A model generated the notes under the pieces. The model ran no database searches. It was given only the letters and a program-made list of their open reading frames with translations, and was not told the origin of the DNA. Below are positions 16,801 through 24,086 of a stretch of DNA of 38,145 bases, piece after piece. Each line of letters opens with the position of its first letter. The stretch's first letter is position 1. The translations under genes were made by a program, and so were the position numbers. Origin of the DNA: Bacteroidaceae bacterium (GTDB taxonomy: Bacteria; Bacteroidota; Bacteroidia; Bacteroidales; Bacteroidaceae); contig JAFSKK010000038.1 of assembly GCA_017448965.1 (NCBI GenBank), forward strand, positions 1 through 38,145, written 5' to 3'.

Positions 16801-17253
16801 TATTGGATTCGGCAGAATTGGGGCACTCCCACGCTGACCCTCTCGCAAGAACTGCGTTTGCCTAAAGGTAAGTACACGTTCTCAATGGATTTGTGGAAGA
16901 GTGGCTTGGGTGGCGATGCGATCGTCAGCATCATTACAGAAGGAGGAGCTATTGTGAAGTCGTCTTCTTTGGAAAACAAGACAGAGTGGCAAAATGTGAC
17001 TCTCGAATTTGAGAGTGATGGTGAAGCTTCTACCACCATCCAATTGGCGGCCATTCACAACTCTGATGGTTCCGAGAAAATAATAGGCTTTGACAACGTT
17101 ACCCTGCAATTGGATCCTAATACTGGTGTGGATGGTGTGACGAAGTCGGGTAAAGAAGTCCCTTCTAATGTCATGTATGACCTCTGTGGACGTCGTGTCC
17201 AAGTACCCCGAAGGGGCGTTTATATCAAGAGGGGAAAGAAGGTTGTGTTGTAG
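13867..17253 (+). CDS. Secreted multidomain BNR-type beta-propeller protein
   Basis: A 1128-residue exported protein with signal peptide [22 protein letters not shown]. Residues about 30-440 look like the BNR_4 propeller family ([45 protein letters not shown]). A linker region and a degenerate Ig-like domain ([17 protein letters not shown]) follow around 660-710. A laminin-G/concanavalin-like domain spans about 720-890, then a carbohydrate-binding-like sandwich about 900-1085. The C-terminus ([26 protein letters not shown] type) resembles tails common on secreted Prevotella proteins, perhaps a sorting signal. BNR_4 propellers include polysaccharide lyases and rhamnosidase-like enzymes, so a glycan-active role is inferred without a specific reaction. 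No SusC/D pair is adjacent. Confidence 0.8.
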   Translation: [1128 protein letters not shown]

Positions 17254-17274
17254 TGGATAGCTCCATAAAAATAA

Positions 17275-17318
17275 AAATGGGGCGCATACATATTATGTGT
17301 ATGCGCCCCATTTGTTCT
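17275..17318. terminator. Bidirectional terminator
   Basis: AAATGGGGCGCATACA (17275-17290) and its exact complement (17298-17313) flank a 7-nt loop, followed by a T-rich stretch. It separates the BNR gene from the convergent ACT-domain gene. Confidence 0.85.
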
Positions 17319-17335
17319 TTCTGTACGAAACAAGA

Positions 17336-17755
17336 TTACTGGAAATCGGCCTCTGTAAGGAAGGTCAACTTATTCAGCATGATGGTCTCTTTTGCCTTCT
17401 CGCTTTGGTCGGCACGGAAAACGAGCACACCTTTTCCCTTCCAGAGGAAAGAGTAGAGGTAGAGGATGCTCACGCCTGCATCGGAGATTTCCTTGATGGC
17501 TTCAGCAGCACGACCTGGCTGGTCGTCGATGCTGAGGGCGAACACGTCAGAGAGTTGCACGTTGATGCCAGCCTCTTTCAGGATAAGGTATGCCTGTGCA
17601 GGATTGTTGGTCAGGACACGGTAGATGCCATAATCTTTTGTGTCGGCTACAGTGGAGGCGATAATCTGTATGCCTGCCTTGCTCAACAGGTCGAGCACCT
17701 TGATGAGGGTGCCTCCCTTATTCTCTATGAAGATGGATAATTGCTTGATAGTCAT
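17336..17755 (-). CDS. Tandem ACT-domain protein
   Basis: A 139-residue protein made of two ACT-like domains. The first is MTIKQLSIFIENKGGTLIKV; the second starts near residue 70 with VFALSIDDQPGRAAEAI. ACT domains bind small ligands, very often amino acids. It is the last gene of the iorA-iorB-paaK-aminotransferase-paaK operon, starting 15 bp after the preceding stop. A sensor or modulator role for an aromatic amino acid is therefore a reasonable inference. No catalytic domain is attached. Confidence 0.85.
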   Translation of the reverse strand: MTIKQLSIFIENKGGTLIKVLDLLSKAGIQIIASTVADTKDYGIYRVLTNNPAQAYLILKEAGINVQLSDVFALSIDDQPGRAAEAIKEISDAGVSILYLYSFLWKGKGVLVFRADQSEKAKETIMLNKLTFLTEADFQ

Positions 17756-17770
17756 GGTGCGTTCTTTTTT

Positions 17771-19087
17771 TTATTGATAAACTTTTCTCTTATCTACCAC
17801 TCTCACAGCCTTTCCTTCGCTGACGGGGAGGCTGCCTTTAGGCACGAGCTTCACATGAGGTGTGAGGAGAATTTCGTCCTTCAGACGACGTTTGATTTCT
17901 TTCTCCAAGGCGAGGAGGCGTGTGAAGTCGTCGGTGAAGAGTTCTTCGAGTTCCACCTCTACGGTCATGTTGTCGTTGTCCTCGTCGGTCGTCAGAGTGA
18001 TGAGGTAGTTGTTGGCGAGTTCTTTGAACTGCATGAGAATTTTCTCAATCTGGATGGGGAAGATGTTCACGCCACGCAGCACCATCATATCGTCGCTGCG
18101 TCCACGCATACGGTCAAGGCGTACGTGGTTACGTCCGCAAGGACAAGTGTGACCCAGCACACGCGTTAAATCACGTGTACGATAGCGGAGCAATGGCATA
18201 GCCTCACGACACAGGGTGGTGAGCACCAATTCGCCGATTTCACCTTCAGGTACTGGCTCCAGAGTCTCGGGGTCAACAATCTCCACAATATAGTAGTCTT
18301 CCCAGAAGTGCATACCGTTCTGCTCCTGACACTCGAAACCGACGCCTGGACCGCACATCTCACTCATGCCGAATGAGTTGTATGCTTTCACGCCCATCAT
18401 GTCCTCGATACGCTTGCGCTGTTCCTCGCTATGAGGCTCAGCACCAATGGCGAGCACCTTCAGTTTTGTGTCTTTGCGTGGGTCAACACCCTCTTGCTGC
18501 ATCACCTCATAGAGGCGAGTCACATAGCTGGGCACAGCATGGATCGCTGTCGTGCCGAAGTCCTTGATGAACTTGATTTGGCGCAGCGAGTTACCAGCAG
18601 CAGCAGGAATGGTCAACATACCCAGTTTCTCAGCACCATACTGGAATCCCAAACCGCCTGTGAACATACCATAACCAGAAGAGTTCTGGAACACGTCATC
18701 AGGACGCAGACCGACCATCCAGAGGTTGCGAGCCACTTGGTTTGCCCACTCGTCCAGGTCTTTCTTGGTGTGGAGAATCACAGTTGGATTACCTGTCGTG
18801 CCTGATGAAGAGTGCAGACGTACACAATCGCGGAGAGGCGCACTGGCCAAACCGAAAGGATAGGTGTCGCGCAGGTCTTGTTTGGTGGTGAATGGAATCT
18901 TCTGGATGTCGTCAAGGCTTTTGATGTCTTCTGGCTTCAATCCGATTTCCTCAAAACGCTTTTTGTAGAATGGAGAGTTCATGCAGTGCTTCACCGTTGC
19001 CTGCAGACGCTCCAATTGTAGTTTTTGAATCTCCTCACGGGACATCGTCTCGTATTGAGGATGAAAGTAAGGTGATTGATTGTCCAT
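17771..19087 (-). CDS. paaK: Phenylacetate-CoA ligase, second copy
   Basis: ATP-dependent adenylation and CoA ligation of an aryl acetate. The 438-residue protein has the AMP-binding loop LHSSSGTTGNPTVI, the core NSFGMSEMCGPGVGFEC, the hinge-region RYRTRDLTRV, zinc-like cysteines in TCPCGRNH, and the C-terminal GRSDDMMVLRGVNIFP. The ATG at 19087 follows the aminotransferase stop by one base, which rules out the longer upstream extension into that gene. It differs clearly from the other PaaK in this operon, suggesting different aryl substrates (phenylacetate, 4-hydroxyphenylacetate, indoleacetate). Confidence 0.9.
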   Translation of the reverse strand: MDNQSPYFHPQYETMSREEIQKLQLERLQATVKHCMNSPFYKKRFEEIGLKPEDIKSLDDIQKIPFTTKQDLRDTYPFGLASAPLRDCVRLHSSSGTTGNPTVILHTKKDLDEWANQVARNLWMVGLRPDDVFQNSSGYGMFTGGLGFQYGAEKLGMLTIPAAAGNSLRQIKFIKDFGTTAIHAVPSYVTRLYEVMQQEGVDPRKDTKLKVLAIGAEPHSEEQRKRIEDMMGVKAYNSFGMSEMCGPGVGFECQEQNGMHFWEDYYIVEIVDPETLEPVPEGEIGELVLTTLCREAMPLLRYRTRDLTRVLGHTCPCGRNHVRLDRMRGRSDDMMVLRGVNIFPIQIEKILMQFKELANNYLITLTTDEDNDNMTVEVELEELFTDDFTRLLALEKEIKRRLKDEILLTPHVKLVPKGSLPVSEGKAVRVVDKRKVYQ

Positions 19088-19088
19088 G

Positions 19089-20399
19089 TTATTGATGATT
19101 GTTATTGAATGCTTCAATTCTTTCTTTGAACATCGGCTCCTGTTCCTTCGAGAAGAACGAGGTGCAGATGCGCACGCCCTGTTCGTTCGACCCCATCGTG
19201 TCAAGTGGGAACACGGCGATGCCGTAATACATCAGTTCGCGGGTTAGTTGGAGATCAGTCATACCAGGATATTGAACCGTGAAGTAGAAACCGTCTGCCA
19301 ATGGTGCTCCCAGGTCGTTGTCATACACGAGGTAGAAGCCGTTGGCCAAGAGCACGTCCTTCATGAATTTCGCTCTTCTGCCGTACTCCCTCACGTCAGC
19401 AAGGAAATTGTACGAACCGTCGCAGGCTGCCTCCATCAGAGCCGCCATCGCGTGTTGTACGCTGTGGGTGGTACCACTGCTGAGGGTATACATCAGACGA
19501 TTACAGAAGAAGTTCCCGAACTCGCCTACGCCAAAGTTTTTCTCCAAAGCTGGATATACTTGATGATAAAGTGCGTTGCTGATGCATGCTACACCGATGC
19601 GCTGACCGGCATACGAGAAAGCCTTAGAACCGGATACAGCCAAGATGTACTTGTCTGTGTATCTTGCTACCGTTGCTTGGAAAGGTGCCTCGAATGGATG
19701 ACTCAGGTCTCTGCGGAAATCCATAGCGAAGTAGGCAAGGTCTTCCAAAATGATGCAGTCGTGCTTATCTGCCAGCATGGCGATGCCTTTCAGCTCCTCT
19801 TCATTGAAGCACACCCATGATGGGTTGTTGGGGTTTGAATAGACAATACCACAGATATTACCTGCTGACAGAATCTCCTCCAGTTTCTCAATGAGTGCAT
19901 CACCACGATAGTCGTGGATGTCCAGTCCGATGTGTTTCAGGCCAATCACGTCACATTGTGTGGTTTGCACAGGGAAACCTGGATGGATGAACAGCACTGT
20001 GTCCTTCTCTGGCATAGCGTGATGCCAAGCTGTGAAAGTGGCGAAGGTGCCTTGCATCGAACCTGTTGTGGGGATGCAGCAGAGTGGGTTAATATCCACT
20101 CCGATGAATGCCTTCACGAATCGCGAAGCTGCATTCTTGATGCGTGGAATGCCTCCGTTGGGAGGATAGATGGTGGCACAGCCGTTCTGCAAAGCCTCTT
20201 GTTCTGCTTTCAACGCGATGTCCGAGGGCTTCAGACCTGGCACACCCATCTCCAAGTGGATAACTGCCTGCCCCGTTTTCTCTTCCAACACTTTCGAAAG
20301 TGACTGGATGTCACGAATGGTGGCTTGTGAGAAGTCACCGAGGCTCATACTGTCGATGGTCTCAGTGACTGTCTGATAATCAAGTGGTGTATTTGTCAT
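19089..20399 (-). CDS. PLP-dependent class I/II aminotransferase
   Basis: A 436-residue fold-type I aminotransferase. The PLP lysine is Lys259 in SGSKAFSYAGQRIG; YSNPNNPSW and the Asp/Tyr of LEDLAYFAMDF are the expected cofactor contacts, and the C-terminal Arg in GVRICTSFF would bind the carboxylate. Placed between two paaK genes and downstream of iorAB, it most likely interconverts aromatic amino acids and aryl pyruvates. It begins 11 bp after the upstream paaK and ends one base before the next. Substrate assignment rests on context. Confidence 0.85.
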   Translation of the reverse strand: MTNTPLDYQTVTETIDSMSLGDFSQATIRDIQSLSKVLEEKTGQAVIHLEMGVPGLKPSDIALKAEQEALQNGCATIYPPNGGIPRIKNAASRFVKAFIGVDINPLCCIPTTGSMQGTFATFTAWHHAMPEKDTVLFIHPGFPVQTTQCDVIGLKHIGLDIHDYRGDALIEKLEEILSAGNICGIVYSNPNNPSWVCFNEEELKGIAMLADKHDCIILEDLAYFAMDFRRDLSHPFEAPFQATVARYTDKYILAVSGSKAFSYAGQRIGVACISNALYHQVYPALEKNFGVGEFGNFFCNRLMYTLSSGTTHSVQHAMAALMEAACDGSYNFLADVREYGRRAKFMKDVLLANGFYLVYDNDLGAPLADGFYFTVQYPGMTDLQLTRELMYYGIAVFPLDTMGSNEQGVRICTSFFSKEQEPMFKERIEAFNNNHQ

Positions 20400-20410
20400 A
20401 TTCTAATAGT

Positions 20411-21727
20411 TTATTTCCAATCCGTCAGGAGTGTTCTCTTATCGAGCACGTGCTTTGCCTTACCAGTAGAACGTTCGATGTTGCCTGGCTCCTTGATGTG
20501 GATGTTTGGCTTGATGCCCACCATGCTGACGATACGGTCGTAAAGTGGCTTGATGAATGGCATCTGCTTTGCTGGGTTGGGTGAGAAGTATTCAGCACGC
20601 AACTCGACATCGAGGTCGAAGGTGTCCTCGTTGTTCTTGCGATCCACTGTGATGAAATACTGTGGAGTATATACAGGGAACTCTGTCAGGATTGTCTCAA
20701 TCTGTGATGGGAATACGTTCACGCCACGGATGATGAGCATATCATCGCTACGACCCAGAATCTTGCCCAAGCGAACAGTGGTACGTCCACATTCACAAGG
20801 CTCGTAGATGAGGTGTGTGAGGTCGCGTGTACGATAACGGAGGATTGGCATAGCCTCCTTGCACAGAGAGGTGAATACCAACTCACCCTCTTCGCCTGGT
20901 GCCACAGGCTCCAGTGTCTCGGGGTTGATGATTTCTGGATAGAACATGTCTTCTGCCACGTGGGTACCATTCTGGTACTGACATTCACCACCCACACCAG
21001 GACCACACATCTCTGTCAGTCCGTAGATGTCAATAGCCTTGATGTGCAGCTTCTTCTCCAATTCGCGACGGATGCCCCATGTCCAAGGTTCAGCGCCGAA
21101 GAAACCTACACGCAGTTTCAAATCTTCTGCCTTGATGTCTGGGCTCTGTTCAATGACCTCTGCCAGATGCAGGGCATACGAAGGAGTACAGCAAAGAGCT
21201 GTTGTACCAAAGTCTTTCATCAGCATGATCTGCTTGGCTGAGTTACCTGCTGAGGTGGGCAACTGAATGGCACCACGTACAGCGGCTCCATCGTGTGCGC
21301 CAAGACCACCAGTGAAGAGTCCGTATCCGTATGCTACTTGTACAACATCACCAGGACCTACATCGCCAACTGCCATCACGCGTGCTACACACTCTGCCCA
21401 CATCTTCAGGTCGTTCTCGGTATAGGTGCCCACAACAGGCTTGCCAGTTGTACCAGATGAAGCATGTATACGGCGGATCTCACTTTGGGGCACAGCCTGC
21501 AGGCCGAATGGATATTCATCACGCAAGTCATGCTTGGTGGTGAAAGGCAACTTATAGATGTCGTCGATGCTACGAATATCTTCGGGCTTAACACCCATGC
21601 GATCCATCTTCTTCTTGTAGAATGGAACCTTCTCGTAACATGTCTTGACTGTTTTAATCAGACGCTCTGATTGTAACTTACGCATAGACTCTCTGTCCAT
21701 GCACTCAATCTCTGGATTGTGAATCAT
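20411..21727 (-). CDS. paaK: Phenylacetate-CoA ligase, first copy
   Basis: A 438-residue aryl-CoA ligase. The phosphate loop is HASSGTTGKPVVGTYT, with IDIYGLTEMCGPGVGGEC, RYRTRDLTHLIYEPCECGRT and GRSDDMLIIRGVNVFPSQIE. It begins 23 bp after iorB. PaaK beside indolepyruvate oxidoreductase is a familiar pairing, because IOR releases (or consumes) aryl acetyl-CoA. Two non-identical PaaK copies of equal length in one operon point to duplication and substrate divergence. Confidence 0.9.
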   Translation of the reverse strand: MIHNPEIECMDRESMRKLQSERLIKTVKTCYEKVPFYKKKMDRMGVKPEDIRSIDDIYKLPFTTKHDLRDEYPFGLQAVPQSEIRRIHASSGTTGKPVVGTYTENDLKMWAECVARVMAVGDVGPGDVVQVAYGYGLFTGGLGAHDGAAVRGAIQLPTSAGNSAKQIMLMKDFGTTALCCTPSYALHLAEVIEQSPDIKAEDLKLRVGFFGAEPWTWGIRRELEKKLHIKAIDIYGLTEMCGPGVGGECQYQNGTHVAEDMFYPEIINPETLEPVAPGEEGELVFTSLCKEAMPILRYRTRDLTHLIYEPCECGRTTVRLGKILGRSDDMLIIRGVNVFPSQIETILTEFPVYTPQYFITVDRKNNEDTFDLDVELRAEYFSPNPAKQMPFIKPLYDRIVSMVGIKPNIHIKEPGNIERSTGKAKHVLDKRTLLTDWK

Positions 21728-21750
21728 TTTGGTTTGGTTTTAGGTAGTTA

Positions 21751-22329
21751 TTATTTTTTACTTGCTTCTACACCTGCATCGAACGCTCTCAAGTTGGCTT
21801 CAACGATGGCCTCGCCTTTGCGGGCAAAGATGACGGAGATAGCCTTGCGGAGTTGCTCGACGGTGAGAATCTCAATAAATGGGGCGGCCATACCGAGAAG
21901 CACCATGTTGGCACCACGCACATTGCCGGCATCCTTGGCCACGCTTTCGATGTCGAGCTTCACCACGGAGGGCATGCTGTCAAGTTCAGCCATCAGTGCA
22001 GCTTCGTCTGGGTAGTTGGGGATGTTGATGAATGGTTTGCTGCTGGTCACGATAGTTCCAGTCTTGGCAAGATAGGGGAGGTAGCGAAGTGCTTCCATAG
22101 GTTCCATAGAGATGACCACATCTGTACCACCTTGTGGAATGAGGTCGGAATAAATGTTCTCAGTAGAGAGACGCAGGTTTGACTGCACGTCACCGCCACG
22201 CTGGCTCATTCCGTGTACCTCAGCTTGTTTCAGGTTGATGCCAGCTTCAGTAGCTGCTTCTCCGATAATGGTTGCGATGGAGAGGATGCCTTGTCCGCCC
22301 ACACCGCAGAGGATAATATCTTTTTTCAT
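21751..22329 (-). CDS. iorB: Indolepyruvate oxidoreductase, beta subunit
   Basis: A 192-residue gamma-type 2-oxoacid oxidoreductase subunit. Characteristic segments are MKKDIILCGVGGQGILS at the start, VHGMSQRGGDVQS, and VISMEPMEALRYL. With IorA it performs thiamine-dependent interconversion of aryl pyruvates with aryl acetyl-CoA and CO2. Its ATG overlaps the iorA TGA by 4 bp, which fixes the start and implies translational coupling. Confidence 0.92.
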   Translation of the reverse strand: MKKDIILCGVGGQGILSIATIIGEAATEAGINLKQAEVHGMSQRGGDVQSNLRLSTENIYSDLIPQGGTDVVISMEPMEALRYLPYLAKTGTIVTSSKPFINIPNYPDEAALMAELDSMPSVVKLDIESVAKDAGNVRGANMVLLGMAAPFIEILTVEQLRKAISVIFARKGEAIVEANLRAFDAGVEASKK

Positions 22330-23924
22330 TTGTTTGCCTCCTTTGCTTTTTGTCTTTCTCTTGCGTGACGTGCTGCCGTCTGGATGCACTCACGACGAGG
22401 AATAATGACACTGACACCGTTGTACTCAATCTCTTCTTTCAAGATGCGCGTGATTTCGGGCATGTTCTTGGGCAGTGGAACCACTACACGCACATGCTCT
22501 GGCTCAACACCAAGTCCCAGGCAAATCGCCTCGAATTTGTTGGTGCCTGCAGAGTCCTGTCCACCTGTCATACCAGTGGTCAAGTTGTCGGAGATAACTA
22601 CGGTGATGTTCGACTTATCGTTCACTGCGTCCAAAAGACCTGTCATACCACTGTGGGTGAAGGTGGAGTCGCCGATAATGGCCACTGCTGGGAACAAGCC
22701 TGCATCAGCAGCACCCTTCGCCATCGTGATGGAAGCACCCATATCCACACAACTGGAGAGTGCCTTGAATGGTGGCAGTGCTCCAAGCGTATAGCAACCG
22801 ATGTCACCAAACACACGATAATCTGGGTATTCAGCCAGCACCTCATTCAGTGCGGCATACACATCGCGGTGTCCGCAACCTTGGCAGAGCTGAGGAGGAC
22901 GACCTGCAAGATTCTTGGCATTGTTGAAAGCAGGACCAGCTGGAAGGCCAAGCGCTTTGGCAACACAGTCAGGAGTGAGTTCGCCAGTACGTGGCAGGTC
23001 ACCCGTCAAGCGTCCTTTGATGGGGTAGTTGGCACCAAGGATGCCAGCCACTTGCTCCTCCACAACGGGCTGTCCGTCTTCCACCACCAGAATCTCTTCA
23101 TTCTCCTTTGCCAACTGCTTGATAGCCTCAATAGGCAATGGATATTGGCTCACCTTCAGAATGTTGGCATTGTTACCCACATTTTCCTTCACATAATTGT
23201 AGGCAATGCCACAAGCGATGATGCCGAGCTTCTGATTGGCTGCGGTCTCTTTTTTGTTGTATGCAGAGGTTTCTGATGCCTTCTGAAAAGCCTCCTGCTT
23301 GCCGAGCAGATCAACATATTTCTTTCGTGCGATGCCTGGCAGCAGCACCCACTGGTCAGTGCTGGGGTTGAGTGCGTTCTCAGCATGGAGTTCTCCCACT
23401 TCTACGGCTGCACGGCTGTGTGCCAGACGGGTCACGATACGCAGCAGCACTGGCACCTTCAATGCTTCCGACATCTCAAAGGCAGAAGCCACCATGTCGT
23501 AAGCTTCCTGCTGATTCGATGGCTCGAAAACAGGGATGAGTGCAAACTTGCCATAAAAACGACTGTCCTGTTCGTTCTGTGAAGAGTGCATCGATGGGTC
23601 ATCGGCAGCCAAGACAATCAGACCGCCTTGTACACCAGTGATGGCACTATTGACAAAAGCGTCGGCACAAACGTTCATACCCACATGCTTCATGCACACT
23701 AAAGCACGCTTACCTGCGTAAGACATACCCAGTGCAGCTTCCATCGCTGTCTTCTCGTTGGTACACCAACGGCTGTGGATGCCGCGTTCCTGTGCCACCT
23801 TGTTGTTCTGAATAAATTCAGTGATTTCGGTCGAAGGAGTGCCAGGGTAAGCATAGACGCCAGACAATCCAGCGTTAATCGCTCCCAAGGCAATCGCCTC
23901 ATCACCCAAGAGTAACTGTTTCAT
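22326..23924 (-). CDS. iorA: Indolepyruvate oxidoreductase, alpha subunit (no ferredoxin domain)
   Basis: A 532-residue catalytic subunit. The N-terminal pyrimidine-binding domain includes GVYAYPGTPSTEITEF, and the TPP domain includes CQGCGHRDVYAAL, GDIGCYTLG and GDSTFTHSGMTG. Archaeal IorA ends in a two-cluster ferredoxin domain. Here the protein ends soon after VIIPRRECIQTAARHARERQ with no CxxCxxC motifs, so the iron-sulfur electron relay is missing or supplied by another protein. It heads the six-gene operon. A minus-strand TAACTTTG box lies about 80 bp upstream. Confidence 0.92.
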   Translation of the reverse strand: MKQLLLGDEAIALGAINAGLSGVYAYPGTPSTEITEFIQNNKVAQERGIHSRWCTNEKTAMEAALGMSYAGKRALVCMKHVGMNVCADAFVNSAITGVQGGLIVLAADDPSMHSSQNEQDSRFYGKFALIPVFEPSNQQEAYDMVASAFEMSEALKVPVLLRIVTRLAHSRAAVEVGELHAENALNPSTDQWVLLPGIARKKYVDLLGKQEAFQKASETSAYNKKETAANQKLGIIACGIAYNYVKENVGNNANILKVSQYPLPIEAIKQLAKENEEILVVEDGQPVVEEQVAGILGANYPIKGRLTGDLPRTGELTPDCVAKALGLPAGPAFNNAKNLAGRPPQLCQGCGHRDVYAALNEVLAEYPDYRVFGDIGCYTLGALPPFKALSSCVDMGASITMAKGAADAGLFPAVAIIGDSTFTHSGMTGLLDAVNDKSNITVVISDNLTTGMTGGQDSAGTNKFEAICLGLGVEPEHVRVVVPLPKNMPEITRILKEEIEYNGVSVIIPRRECIQTAARHARERQKAKEANK

Positions 23925-24004
23925 ATAGTAGTTGTTTAGTTGTAATTACGTAAAAGACATAAAAAACACGTTTCTCGATTCTGAAGAAAGAGCCGAAAAA
24001 CATG

Positions 24005-24012
24005 CAAAGTTA
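24005..24012 (-). promoter_or_regulatory. -7 box for the ior operon
   Basis: TAACTTTG on the minus strand, 81 bp before the iorA ATG, fits TAnnTTTG. No clear -33 element was seen. Confidence 0.5.
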
Positions 24013-24086
24013 TGAAAAATATGTGAGTTGGCTATCGTTTTGTGCCTTTTTTCTGTGAAAGGGGTAACAAAAGTATGGCAAATGTG

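Noticed and set aside
22350-23276. 308-codon plus-strand frame opposite iorA
   Set aside because: Shadow of a clearly recognised gene; no recognisable motifs.
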